Assembly (NCBI RefSeq): GCF_900099785.1
Contig: NZ_FNDS01000009.1
Span: 1-64,000, forward strand
DNA length: 64,000 nt
Direction: 5' to 3'
Origin: Pseudomonas panipatensis
GTDB lineage: Bacteria > Pseudomonadota > Gammaproteobacteria > Pseudomonadales > Pseudomonadaceae
This document shows positions 1 to 8,859 of this stretch, piece after piece (positions within the stretch are counted from its first letter, which is position 1; the number at the start of each line of letters is the position of its first letter). The notes beneath the pieces were generated by a model. That model did not search any database and was not told the origin of the DNA. It saw only the letters and a list, made by a program, of their open reading frames with translations. The translations under genes were made by a program, and so were the position numbers.

Positions 1-3000
1 ACAACAGCCACAAATACCTGATCGAGACCAACCCGGCGCTGACCAGCCTGAAAAGCTTCCTCAGCTCCGACTACCTGCTCGGCCAACTCGGCTACGACCC
101 GGATCGGGCACAGAAGCGCCTCGGCGACGGCCTCTACGAACAACGTCTGCTCCAGCAGGCCGTGGTGGCGCGCACCGGGCAGCGCTTCATCGACGGCATG
201 GCCAGCGACGAAGCGCTGTTCAAGTACCTGATGGACAACGCCATCGCCTACAAGGACGCCCTGCACCTGAGCGTCGGCGTGGGCTTGAGCGCGGAGCAAG
301 TGGCGGCGCTGACCCACGACATCGTCTGGCTGGAAGAGGCCGAGGTGAACGGCGAGAAAGTCCTGGTGCCGGTGCTCTACCTGGCCCAGGCGAAGAACCG
401 CCTGGCGCCCAACGGCGCGCTGATCCAGGGCCAGGACGTCAGCCTGATCAGCGGCGGCAAGCTGACCAACCAAGGCACCCTGCGCGCCAGCGGCAACCTC
501 TCCGCCACAGCGGCGAACATCGACAACAGCGGACTGATCGAGGCCAGCCAACGCCTGCAACTCTTGGCCACTGACAGCATCCGCAATGCCCAGGGCGGCA
601 TCATCGCCGGGCGTGATGTCAGCCTCACGGCGCTGACCGGCGACGTCATCAACCAACGCAGCGTGACCCGCATCGACAGCGCCCAGGGCCAACGCACCTG
701 GACCGCCAGCTTCGCCGACAGCGCCGCGCGCATCGAAGCCGCCGGCAACCTCGACATCAGCGCCGGGCGCGACATCGGCAACCTCGGCGGCGTCCTCAAG
801 GCCGGCAACGACCTGCGCCTGAACGCCCGCCGCGACCTCAACATCACCTCGGTCGAAACCATCAACGGCCAGGTCAACGGCAGCCGCTCGTCCAGCCAGA
901 GCATCCGCCAACTCGGCGCCGAGGCCAGCGCCGGCCGCGACCTCGACATCAGCGCCGGGCGTGACCTGAGCGCCGTGGCCAGCCGGCTGGATGCGGCACG
1001 GGATGCGGCGTTGAGTGCGGGGCGGGATGTGACGCTCGCCTCGGCGGCGGATGAGAGCCATAGCTATAGCAACACCCGCAAGGTCACCGCGCAGGAGGAC
1101 CACGTCCAGCAGCAGGGCAGCGAGCTGAATGCTGGGGGCAGCGTCAGCGTCGCCTCCGGTCAAGACCTCAGGCTGCAGGCGAGCAAGATCAGCGCTTCGC
1201 GCGAGGCCTACCTGTATGCCTCGCGCGACGTGAACCTGGTCGCCGCCGAAGACAGCGACTACAGCTACTACCGCAAGACCAAGACCAGCCACTCGGGGCT
1301 GTCCAGCTCTTCGAAAACGACCATCGACAGCAGCAGTAGCACCACGCAGGTGGGCTCGCTGGTCAGCGCCGATACCGTGGCCATTCGCGCCGGCCAGGAC
1401 ATCGGCGTCAGCGCCAGCGACGTCGCCTCCAGCAACGGCACCCGTCTGGTGGCCGGGCGCAACGTGGTGGTCGACGGCGCTACCGAAACCAGCGAAACCA
1501 GCCACGCCGAATCGAAGAAGAAGTCCGGCGTGATGAGCAGCGGCGGGCTCGGCTTCAGCATCGGCTCGGCCAGCACCAAGGCGACCCAGACCGAGCACAC
1601 CGAGCAGACTCGCGGCAGCACCATCGGCAGCGTGCTCGGCAACGTCGATATCCAAGCCGGCAAGGACCTGACCATCCGCGGTTCGGATGTGGTCGCCGGC
1701 AAGGACATCAACCTCATCGGGCAGAACGTCAACATCCTCGCCGCGCAGAACGAGAACCGCAGCGAACAGACCTACAAGAGCAAGAGCAGCGGCTTGACCC
1801 TCGCGCTCTCCGGCAGCGTGGGCAGCGCCATGGACTCGGCGTACCAGACCGCCAAGCAGGCTCGGAGCGAGGATGACAGCCGACTCTCCGCCCTGCAGGG
1901 CATCAAGGCCGGGCTGACCGGCGTGCAGGCCTGGCAGGCGGCACAGCAGGGCAGTGAGGAAGGTGGTGTCAAACAGTTCTTCGGCATCAGCGCCTCCCTG
2001 GGTTCGCAGAAGTCCAGCTCCAAGCAGACCCAGGAACAGAGCGTCAGCCAGGGCAGCAGCCTGACCGCCGGCAACAGCCTCAACATCCTGGCCACCGGCA
2101 GTGGCGCGGTAGGCCAGGATGGCGACATCCACATCCAGGGCAGCCAACTCAAGGCTGGTAACGACCTGCTGCTGGCGGCCAATCGCGACATCACGCTGGA
2201 GGCCGCAGCCAACACCCAGACGCTCGCTGGCAAGAACAGCAGCAGCGGTGGGGCGATCGGCGCCAGCCTGGGCTATGGCTCCGACGGCAAGGCGGGCCTG
2301 AGTATTTTCGCCAGCGCCAACCAGGGCTCGGGCAAGGAGAAAGGCACCGGCACCACCTGGAGCGAAACCACGCTCGATGCGGGTGGCAAGGCCAGTCTGG
2401 TCAGCGGCCGCGACACCGCGCTCAAGGGCGCGCAGGTCAACGGCGAGCAGATCATCGCCAACGTCGGCCGCGACCTGACCCTGCAGAGCCTGCAGGACAG
2501 CGACTACTACGACTCCAAGCAGAAGAACGTCTCCGCCGGGGCAAGCGTTGCGATCATCGGCTCGGGCGGCAGTGCCAACTTCAGCGCCAGCCAGAGCAAG
2601 ATCGACTCCAACTACCAGAGCGTGCAGGAGCAGACCGGCCTCTACGCCGGCAAGGGCGGTTTCCAGATCGACGTGGGCAACCACACGCAACTGGACGGCA
2701 GCGTCATCGCCAGTACCGCCGACGCCGACAAGAACCGCCTGAGCACCGCCACCCTGGGTTGGAGCAGCCTCGACAACAAGGCCGACTACAAGAGCCAGCA
2801 GCAAAGCGTCAGCGTCAGCAGCGGCAATGACGGCAGCGGCAAGTTCACCAGCAATATGCCCAGCGGCATGCTGGTGGCCTACACCCACGGCGACAGCGCC
2901 AGCGGCACCACGAACTCGGCCATCGCCAACGGCGCCATCGACGTTCGCGACCCGGCCAGCCAGCAGCAGGACGTCGCCAGCCTGAGCCGCGACGTCGAGC

Positions 3001-4661
3001 ACGCCAACGGTAGCATCAGTCCGATCTTCGACAAGGAGAAGGAACAGCAGCGGCTGCAGCAGGTGCAGTTGATCGCCGAGATTGGCACCCAGGCGATGGA
3101 CATCGTGCGGACGCAGGGGCAGATCGAGGCCGAAAAAGCCGCGAAGGCGAAGTTGGCCGAGGAGGGCAACCGCACGCCCACCCAGGAGCAGATCCGCAAT
3201 AGCCCGGCGTACCAGGCGGCGATGGCCAGCTACGGTACCGGCAGCGATCTGCAACGCGCGGCCCAGGCGGTGACAGCCGCCCTACAAGGGCTGGCCGGTG
3301 GCGACATCGGATCGGCCTTGGCGGGGGCATCGGCGCCCTACCTGGCCAACGTCATCAAGCAGCAAACCGGCGACAACGACAGCGCGCGGATCATGGCCCA
3401 GGCCGTGTTGGGCGCGGTGGTGGCGCAAGCGCAGGGCAACTCGGCGGCAGCCGGAGCGGCCGGTGCGGCAGGCGGAGAACTGATCGCCAAGGCCATCGCC
3501 GACCAGCTCTATGGCGTCAAGAACAACGACACCCGTGGTTTGAGCGAAGAGCAGAAACAAACGATCTCGGCACTCTCGACCTTGGCGGCGGGCATCGCGG
3601 GCGCGGCGCTCAGGGGCGATGCGGCGGGTGCATTGGCGGCTGCGCAGGCGGGTAAGAATGCCGTGGAGAACAACCATCTCTCCACCTACGAAAGCCTCAG
3701 CCTGAAGCAGAAGGAGGCCCAGTACCAACGCGACTGCCCAGGTGGCGCAGGCAACAGCGGCGTCTGCCAGGCACTCAAGGCCGATATCCAGGCGCTACGA
3801 GAAAAGGGTCGTAGCGTACTGGAAACCGAGCGTATCGCCGTAGGCGATGACATGGGGGCGGAGTACGTAGGCAAAACCAAGCCAGGCGATATCATCCCGT
3901 GCTCGGGCTCAGCCAACGGTTTCTGCCAGGTCAGCGATCAGGTCGTGAACACCGAGCTGGGCAAGGAATGGCGGCTGATGCCAGCCACGCCGGAACAGGC
4001 CCAGGTCGCCCAGACGCAACAGCAGAGCGCGAACGCACAAGCCGATGCTTCCCTCAAACAATGGGGCGCCGGCGCATTCGACGCGGGCTGCGGAGGATTC
4101 GGCATGGCCTCGACGGCCTGCCAAGTCTACCGAGCGGCCGGCGGCGCAAACCCGATCTCCGGCGCCACGCCCAGCACGGGCGAACAGGTGCTGTGGGGCG
4201 CCTCGGCTATCCTCAATGGGCTGGGGATTTATGGGGCGGGGGCAAGAGGGGCTGCGACAACAGGGAAAATTAAGATTGAGCCTGGTGCAATACCTGATGC
4301 AAACGAAGTGCGAGCAGGACAAGGGCTATCTGGTCTTGGCTATGATGTTACGCACCAGACCACCGCATCAGCTAAGGGGATTCAGGGGCAGCGCACTGCA
4401 GACTTACATGTTGATGGGATTGGCTCTATCGATGTATATACGCCGAAGAACTTGGCTCCGACCAATATAGTCAGGGCAATAGAGAAAAAAGCGAATCAAG
4501 CAGGCGGAGTTCTAGTGCAGGCAGACTTACCTAGTGCTGATATGTCTTCCATTGCCGCTCGTATGTGGGGGAAAAATAACGCACAGAATATAAAAACTAT
4601 ATTCTTCCAAGGTTCTGATGGGGTGGTTGTCCGATTTGATCGGCCGTCTGGAGGGGGCTAA
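1..4661 (+). CDS. cdiA: CdiA / filamentous haemagglutinin-type contact-dependent inhibition exoprotein, C-terminal part (5' end outside window)
   Basis: The frame is open from base 3, so this is the 3' part of a much longer gene; the GTG at 162 is internal. The bulk is low-complexity beta-helix sequence with recurring AGRD and SAGRDL-like units, typical of FHA repeats. From about nt 3240 comes an Ala/Gly-rich pretoxin region ending in the VENN motif at 3663-3674, the usual boundary of the variable CdiA-CT. The CT (about 328 residues) has a Cys-containing middle part and, from about nt 4260, a visibly AT-richer terminal domain. That domain carries LGYDVTHQ, TADLHVDGIG and DVYTPK, a pattern I associate with the tRNase-type CdiA C-terminal family (PD-(D/E)XK-like nucleases). 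Family knowledge: two-partner secretion via CdiB, delivery on contact. Haemagglutinin/CdiA identity is secure; the toxin activity is an inference. Confidence 0.9.
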   Translation, partial: NSHKYLIETNPALTSLKSFLSSDYLLGQLGYDPDRAQKRLGDGLYEQRLLQQAVVARTGQRFIDGMASDEALFKYLMDNAIAYKDALHLSVGVGLSAEQVAALTHDIVWLEEAEVNGEKVLVPVLYLAQAKNRLAPNGALIQGQDVSLISGGKLTNQGTLRASGNLSATAANIDNSGLIEASQRLQLLATDSIRNAQGGIIAGRDVSLTALTGDVINQRSVTRIDSAQGQRTWTASFADSAARIEAAGNLDISAGRDIGNLGGVLKAGNDLRLNARRDLNITSVETINGQVNGSRSSSQSIRQLGAEASAGRDLDISAGRDLSAVASRLDAARDAALSAGRDVTLASAADESHSYSNTRKVTAQEDHVQQQGSELNAGGSVSVASGQDLRLQASKISASREAYLYASRDVNLVAAEDSDYSYYRKTKTSHSGLSSSSKTTIDSSSSTTQVGSLVSADTVAIRAGQDIGVSASDVASSNGTRLVAGRNVVVDGATETSETSHAESKKKSGVMSSGGLGFSIGSASTKATQTEHTEQTRGSTIGSVLGNVDIQAGKDLTIRGSDVVAGKDINLIGQNVNILAAQNENRSEQTYKSKSSGLTLALSGSVGSAMDSAYQTAKQARSEDDSRLSALQGIKAGLTGVQAWQAAQQGSEEGGVKQFFGISASLGSQKSSSKQTQEQSVSQGSSLTAGNSLNILATGSGAVGQDGDIHIQGSQLKAGNDLLLAANRDITLEAAANTQTLAGKNSSSGGAIGASLGYGSDGKAGLSIFASANQGSGKEKGTGTTWSETTLDAGGKASLVSGRDTALKGAQVNGEQIIANVGRDLTLQSLQDSDYYDSKQKNVSAGASVAIIGSGGSANFSASQSKIDSNYQSVQEQTGLYAGKGGFQIDVGNHTQLDGSVIASTADADKNRLSTATLGWSSLDNKADYKSQQQSVSVSSGNDGSGKFTSNMPSGMLVAYTHGDSASGTTNSAIANGAIDVRDPASQQQDVASLSRDVEHANGSISPIFDKEKEQQRLQQVQLIAEIGTQAMDIVRTQGQIEAEKAAKAKLAEEGNRTPTQEQIRNSPAYQAAMASYGTGSDLQRAAQAVTAALQGLAGGDIGSALAGASAPYLANVIKQQTGDNDSARIMAQAVLGAVVAQAQGNSAAAGAAGAAGGELIAKAIADQLYGVKNNDTRGLSEEQKQTISALSTLAAGIAGAALRGDAAGALAAAQAGKNAVENNHLSTYESLSLKQKEAQYQRDCPGGAGNSGVCQALKADIQALREKGRSVLETERIAVGDDMGAEYVGKTKPGDIIPCSGSANGFCQVSDQVVNTELGKEWRLMPATPEQAQVAQTQQQSANAQADASLKQWGAGAFDAGCGGFGMASTACQVYRAAGGANPISGATPSTGEQVLWGASAILNGLGIYGAGARGAATTGKIKIEPGAIPDANEVRAGQGLSGLGYDVTHQTTASAKGIQGQRTADLHVDGIGSIDVYTPKNLAPTNIVRAIEKKANQAGGVLVQADLPSADMSSIAARMWGKNNAQNIKTIFFQGSDGVVVRFDRPSGGG

Positions 4662-4663
4662 TT

Positions 4664-4918
4664 ATGCCAAAGTATTCTTGTGCATGCGGTTACGTTATGA
4701 ATCTTTCCCAAGGGTGGTCAGACTGCGAGTTAACTTTAATTCCTGAGTCATCGATAGAGAAATTGGGAGGAAGGTTGGATAACGGAGATAGGCTTTCTTC
4801 TGATCAGCTATATGAGGCTCTTGATGAGGGAGCTGTCACTGTGTATCGATGTCCAAATTGTGCGCGGCTGCACTTGGAAGAGGAACCAAATAAATTCACT
4901 ACGTATGTGGTTGAGTAA
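4664..4918 (+). CDS. Small zinc-ribbon-like protein, probable CdiI immunity protein
   Basis: 84 residues, beginning two bases after the cdiA stop codon, which is the position immunity genes occupy in CDI loci. It has Cys pairs at each end of the fold, CACG near residue 6 and CPNC near residue 64, suggesting a single zinc-binding ribbon; the rest is acidic, as expected for a partner that neutralises a basic nuclease domain. Like the toxin domain, the gene is AT-richer than the surrounding DNA, so the two were probably acquired as one cassette. I do not recognise the family. The immunity role rests on position, size and shared composition only. Confidence 0.72.
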   Translation: MPKYSCACGYVMNLSQGWSDCELTLIPESSIEKLGGRLDNGDRLSSDQLYEALDEGAVTVYRCPNCARLHLEEEPNKFTTYVVE

Positions 4919-4927
4919 GTGCTCTAT

Positions 4928-4948
4928 AAAAAACCGGAATTTGCCGGT
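4928..4948 (-). terminator. Possible minus-strand intrinsic terminator
   Basis: On the minus strand a short hairpin (ACCGG, 6-nt loop, CCGGT; 4933-4948) is followed by six T residues. It lies downstream of the decayed transposase fragment. The stem is only 5 bp, so this is weak. Confidence 0.35.
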
Positions 4949-4993
4949 GGAATTTCACGGCATCCTGTCCCTCCAAACTATCCAAATCAACTT

Positions 4994-5020
4994 CCCCGCC
5001 ATTGCAGCGGGGAGGTTTTT
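4994..5020 (+). terminator. Candidate terminator after cdiA-immunity pair
   Basis: CCCCGC at 4994-4999 pairs with GCGGGG at 5007-5012 and is followed by AGG and a run of five T. It sits about 75 bases after the immunity stop and would end the CDI transcript. From here to 5190 I see no gene or other structure. Confidence 0.5.
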
Positions 5021-5190
5021 ACGTCAAATCATCGAATCCGCCGTCTTCGCCTCTACCGCTGATCGATTTTTCACCTGATTCCTCCGGCTGAAATGGCCGA
5101 AAAGTCAGCCCTGCTTGCCATCGGAACGAATCTCTCCGCCTGATCTATGGACAAGGACTTTTTCGGTGGCTGGGTGATCGAACCGCCGAA

Positions 5191-5517
5191 TCACCAAGGG
5201 AAGTAATAGCCGGTCAGCCACCCATCCCAGGCGTCGAACCAAGTCATCCGCCGAGGCGTTCGCTGGTACGGATCGATCCCGTGTCATGCTTCCGGTGATG
5301 TGCACCCAGCCAGGTTCTGCGGGAGCCGTGCGCTATTGCGTCTGGTGATGAATTGCTCCAAGACCTTGTCTAGCTGCTCAGCGTTCAGCACCCGCCAGCG
5401 CTCCAGCGTGTTTTTCAGGGGGGCGAACAATCGCTCGATCCAGCCGTTCTGCCAGGGGCAGCCGACTTCGCCGCGTCGGGAGGCGGCGATAGGGTGGTTT
5501 GCATCACCGCGGTGTGC
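5191..5517 (-). pseudogene. Decayed 3' fragment of a DDE/integrase-core transposase
   Basis: Reading the minus strand from 5517 gives a continuous translation that includes GCPWQNGWIERLF, the hallmark around the catalytic Glu of integrase-core (rve) transposases such as IS481/IS3 types. It continues through PQNLAGCTSPEA and then hits an in-frame TGA at 5284-5286 where the family normally has a Trp codon (EAW). Beyond that stop the same frame still reads like the family tail (GIDPY, WFDAWDGWLTGYY) to a TGA at 5191-5193. The N-terminal half, including the first two catalytic Asp, is missing, so it is a dead relic. No terminal inverted repeats were found. It borders the CDI cassette. Confidence 0.75.
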
Positions 5518-5633
5518 TTAAGGCTGTGCCTGAAAAGCTGAGCGCTGCGTCACTGCGTCGCCTGGCAGGCATTTCCCACGCTGAAACCTCCCGCTACACT
5601 TTGCGGCTCCATACGCGCGACAAAGGATTGCTC

Positions 5634-6440
5634 ATGCGTCTCCAGGATTTCCGCTGCCATTGGGCACTGCTGCTTGGCCTGTTGCTGGCCGGGGCGGTTG
5701 GTGCTGAGCCGGGCGCCGAGCTGGCCAGCCCGACTGCGGGTTGGCGCTATTCCGGTCTGCTCGATGACCTGGACAGTCCGCGCGTCGCCTATCCGACACC
5801 GCCCATCGACCGTGGCGGCCAGCGTGGCCGCAGTCTGATCGAGGGCCACCTGCGCGAACTGGCCGGCATCGACCGCGCGCAGCGCCTGGTGGTGAATGGC
5901 AATCCCCTGCCGCTGTACACCGACGCCCAGGGGCGCTTCGTCCGTCCCTATGCCTTTGGCAGTGGCTCCAACAGCGTCGAGGTGGCCAGCGCCGATGGCC
6001 GCTCGCTCAAGCGCGTGCAGTTCTACGAGGCCAACGCCGGGCGCGTCCCGCCACGGGTGCGCGTGGTCCTCGGCTGGGATGATCCGAAGGCCGAGCTCGA
6101 CCTGCATATCGTCACGCCCGACGGCCAGCATGCCTTCTGGGCGCGGCCGCGGTTGAACAATGGCGGCGGCCTCGACCCGGATGGCGTCGACGGTCCCGGC
6201 CCGGAAATGTTCACCATGGCCGCGCCGCTGCACGGCACCTATCTGGTCTACGTCAATTACTGGGGCAACTACGGTGATCAGGGCTACAACTTCCAGGCTG
6301 GCAGCAATCAGCAGGAGGTGATCACCGCCCAGGTCAACCTGGTGTTCAACGAAAACAGCGTCAACGAGAAGCGCGAGACCTTCGTGGTGCCGCTGCGCAC
6401 CATCGGCGACCTGGTACTGGTCAAGACCTTCACTTACTGA
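5634..6440 (+). CDS. magA: MagA, periplasmic DUF2135 (YfaP-like) protein of the alpha-2-macroglobulin operon
   Basis: 268 residues from the ATG at 5634, chosen because AAAGGA stands 7 bases upstream and a clear signal peptide follows (hydrophobic LLLGLLLAGAVGA); the frame is open further upstream but without such features. The C-terminal half carries the DUF2135 core with LDLHIVTPDG and LVYVNYWGN. It is the first gene of a six-gene block. In P. aeruginosa, MagA was reported in an inner-membrane complex with MagB, MagD and MagF (established literature, from memory). It is a paralogue of MagF at the other end of the operon, sharing the TPDG, YLVYVNY and NEK motifs. The GGA in the ribosome-binding site could be an RsmA target, since the P. 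aeruginosa system is under RetS/Rsm control; not tested here. Confidence 0.85.
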   Translation: MRLQDFRCHWALLLGLLLAGAVGAEPGAELASPTAGWRYSGLLDDLDSPRVAYPTPPIDRGGQRGRSLIEGHLRELAGIDRAQRLVVNGNPLPLYTDAQGRFVRPYAFGSGSNSVEVASADGRSLKRVQFYEANAGRVPPRVRVVLGWDDPKAELDLHIVTPDGQHAFWARPRLNNGGGLDPDGVDGPGPEMFTMAAPLHGTYLVYVNYWGNYGDQGYNFQAGSNQQEVITAQVNLVFNENSVNEKRETFVVPLRTIGDLVLVKTFTY

Positions 6441-6478
6441 AGCCGCCCCTCGCAGGGATGAAACGGGATCGAGCAAGC

Positions 6479-8230
6479 ATGAGCGATAACACCCCCTCCA
6501 GCAGCGCGCCGAGCGGCGCTCCCAGCAACGCCAGCCCTGCGCCGGGCGTGCGACGCTGGCCCCTGATCCTCGCCGGTCTGGTCGCCGTCGCGGTGCTCGG
6601 CGGCGTGGCCCTGCGCTATGGCCTGCTGCCGTCGCACCACGGTCAGGTGGCGAGCCTGGAAGCGCCGCAGGGCGAGGTGCCGGCATTCAATCTCAAGCGG
6701 CCGGATGCGCTGATCGACAGCGCGTCGCTCAGCCGCTTGCCGAAGGAAGTGCTGGAGGTGCCGCTGCTGCGCGACACCCTGACCGAGGACTTCGTTTTCT
6801 ACTACGAGAACAATGCCGACCGCCTGGGCCTCGGCGGCAGCTTGCGGCGCATCGTCTACGAGCACGAGCTGACGCTGAAGGACAGCCTGATCGAGGAACT
6901 CCTCGACCAGCCGGCGCAGGTCGCCCTGTGGCGCGGCGCCGATGGCCGCCTGCGCGATTTCCTGGTGCTGATGAAGCGCGGTGGGTTGGCTAAGGTGCTG
7001 GAGCCGCTGGCCCATGTCGCCGCCGATGACAGCCAGTTGCGCAAGGTCGGCGAACTCAAGGTGGAAGGCTCGCCCACCGCGCTCTATCGCCTGCGCTACG
7101 GCGCCGCCAAGACCCTGCTGTTCGCCTCCCGTGGCGACTACCTGCTGCTGCTGTCCAACCCGAAGATGCTCTATCCCAAGGCCGATGGCGACACCCTCGG
7201 CGAGGCCGATGCCCAGGCCAGCGGCGACCTGGCGGCGCTGCTCGGCGGCGAGGATGCCTTCCCGCGCCAGTTCGGCCTGACCGCGCGCGGCGAGCTGAGC
7301 CAGCGCATCACCCTCGATGCCAGCGTCCTGGCCATGGGTTATCAGCGTTTCATCCCGGCCTTCGCCGGCGTGCGCTTTGACAAGGACGCCAAGGGCTGGC
7401 ACAGCTACCTGGCGCTGAATGCCGTGGAGCGCCAGCCGGAGCTGGATTTCAGTCCGGTGTGGCAAGCCATGCCGATGGGCGCCAGTGCCTGCGTGGCCCT
7501 GCCGCTGACGCCCGGCCTGTATGACAGCCTGCTGGTGCGCCTGGGCGCCGAGCAGAAGATGGCCGCGGCCTTCTCCGAGCACCTCAGCGGTGCCGCCGGC
7601 CTCTGCTGGTATGCCGACTCGCGCCTGCATTCGCCGCTGCTGGTGGCGACCCTCAGTGCGCCGCCCAGCAGCGAACTCGACGACGACCTCGGCAAGCTGT
7701 TCGCCAGCATGGTCGGCGCCTTCGAGCCGAACGCCGAGGGCGGCAGCTTCCCGGTGGATGCGCAGACCAACGGCGATACGCGCAAATGGCTGCGCCTGGT
7801 CAGCTCGAATTTCGGTCAGTACCCCGCCGAGCAGGCGGTGGACCCCGAGGCCATCAGTGGCCGTGGTTTCTTCCGCGTCGGCCTGGCGCGCAAGGGCAAC
7901 ACCCTGCTGTTCTCGATCGACGATCAATTGCTGGAAAAGGCCCTCGGCACCCTCGACAAGCGCTATCCGCCGCTGGCCGATGTGCTGCCCAAGGATGCCC
8001 TGGTGCCGGCCTATCTGGCGCCACAGTCGCTTTCCGCGCTGCTCCAGCGGGAAACCCTCGAGAGCCTGCCGCAGGACCTGGAGCCGGTGTTCCGCAATGC
8101 CGCCGACAGCCTGCTCATGCCCCGCCTGAAGGCCCTCGCCGGACATGGCGGCTACGCCCTCGGCCTGCCGGCCGGCAGCAGCACCGACCAAGCCTGGCAG
8201 TGGCTGCCGCTGCAATGGCGGCCGCTGTGA
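6479..8230 (+). CDS. magB: MagB, membrane-anchored DUF2138 (YfaA-like) protein
   Basis: 583 residues. A short polar Ser/Ala/Pro-rich N-terminus is followed by one membrane segment at about residues 27-48 and then a large presumably periplasmic domain, so it would be a type II anchor. Start choice: an ATG at 6458 is in frame, but its AGGG touches the start codon, while the ATG at 6479 has GGGA ten bases upstream; the difference is seven residues. It lies 38 bases after magA and overlaps magC by 16 bases. E. coli YfaA belongs to the same family. MagB has been described as a partner holding MagD at the inner membrane of P. aeruginosa. No enzymatic motif was seen. Confidence 0.82.
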   Translation: MSDNTPSSSAPSGAPSNASPAPGVRRWPLILAGLVAVAVLGGVALRYGLLPSHHGQVASLEAPQGEVPAFNLKRPDALIDSASLSRLPKEVLEVPLLRDTLTEDFVFYYENNADRLGLGGSLRRIVYEHELTLKDSLIEELLDQPAQVALWRGADGRLRDFLVLMKRGGLAKVLEPLAHVAADDSQLRKVGELKVEGSPTALYRLRYGAAKTLLFASRGDYLLLLSNPKMLYPKADGDTLGEADAQASGDLAALLGGEDAFPRQFGLTARGELSQRITLDASVLAMGYQRFIPAFAGVRFDKDAKGWHSYLALNAVERQPELDFSPVWQAMPMGASACVALPLTPGLYDSLLVRLGAEQKMAAAFSEHLSGAAGLCWYADSRLHSPLLVATLSAPPSSELDDDLGKLFASMVGAFEPNAEGGSFPVDAQTNGDTRKWLRLVSSNFGQYPAEQAVDPEAISGRGFFRVGLARKGNTLLFSIDDQLLEKALGTLDKRYPPLADVLPKDALVPAYLAPQSLSALLQRETLESLPQDLEPVFRNAADSLLMPRLKALAGHGGYALGLPAGSSTDQAWQWLPLQWRPL

Positions 8231-8859
8231 CGCCACGCGCGCTGCTGCTCGCGCTGGGGCTGTGCTTCGCCCAGGTCACACAGGCGGCCGGCGCGGCGCT
8301 CGACCCGGAGCAGTCGCAGGTGTTTCGCGCCTGGTTCGTGCGCATCGCCGAGGAGCAGTTGCGCCAGGGCCCCAGCCCGCGCTGGCAGCAGCAGGACTGC
8401 GCGGGCCTGGTGCGCTTCGCCGCCAACGAGGCGCTCAAGGTGCATGACGACAAGTGGCTGCGCGCCAACGGCCTGTCCAACCGCTACCTGCCGCCGGAGC
8501 TGACGCTCAGCGCCGAGCAGCGTCAGCTCGCGCAGACCTGGCAGCAGGGCGGCGGCCAGGTCGGCCCCTACGTCAACGCGATCAAACTGATTCAGTACAA
8601 CAGCCAGCTCGTCGGCCGCGACCTCAACCAGGCGCGGCCGGGCGACCTGATTTTCTTCGACCAGGGCGACGACCAGCACCTGATGATCTGGATGGGCCGC
8701 AACATCGCCTACCACACCGGAACCCGCACGCCGAACGACAACGGCATGCGCTCGGTCAGCCTGCAACAACTCATGACATGGAAGGACACCCGATGGATAC
8801 CCGACGAATCCAATCCCAACTTTATCGGCATCTATCGCTTGTCCTTCCTCGCCCGATGA
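8215..8859 (+). CDS. magC: MagC, DUF1175 (YfaT-like) secreted protein with NlpC/P60-like Cys-His motifs
   Basis: 214 residues from the ATG at 8215, which overlaps the end of magB; a GTG at 8227 would also work. The N-terminus is a signal peptide ([15 protein letters not shown]). The mature part contains DCAGLVRF at 61-68, RPGDLIFF at 141-148, and HLMIWMG starting at His155, followed by YHTG at 166-169. This order matches the catalytic Cys, the conserved PGDL loop and the catalytic His of NlpC/P60 peptidoglycan peptidases/amidases. The DUF1175 assignment comes from its operon position and E. coli yfaT; the enzymatic reading is mine from the motifs. It could also be a protein-modifying cysteine enzyme acting on MagD or cell-wall peptides. 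Confidence 0.8.
   Translation: MAAAVTPRALLLALGLCFAQVTQAAGAALDPEQSQVFRAWFVRIAEEQLRQGPSPRWQQQDCAGLVRFAANEALKVHDDKWLRANGLSNRYLPPELTLSAEQRQLAQTWQQGGGQVGPYVNAIKLIQYNSQLVGRDLNQARPGDLIFFDQGDDQHLMIWMGRNIAYHTGTRTPNDNGMRSVSLQQLMTWKDTRWIPDESNPNFIGIYRLSFLAR

Noticed and set aside
5021-5190. Short minus-strand frame (GTG near 5074) behind GGAGG
   Set aside because: Only 16 codons (V/M-KNRSAVEAK...), no family; may be part of the decayed insertion element but cannot be supported.
6434-8236. 600-codon minus-strand frame opposite magB
   Set aside because: No features and fully overlapped by the operon gene in a continuous coupled operon.
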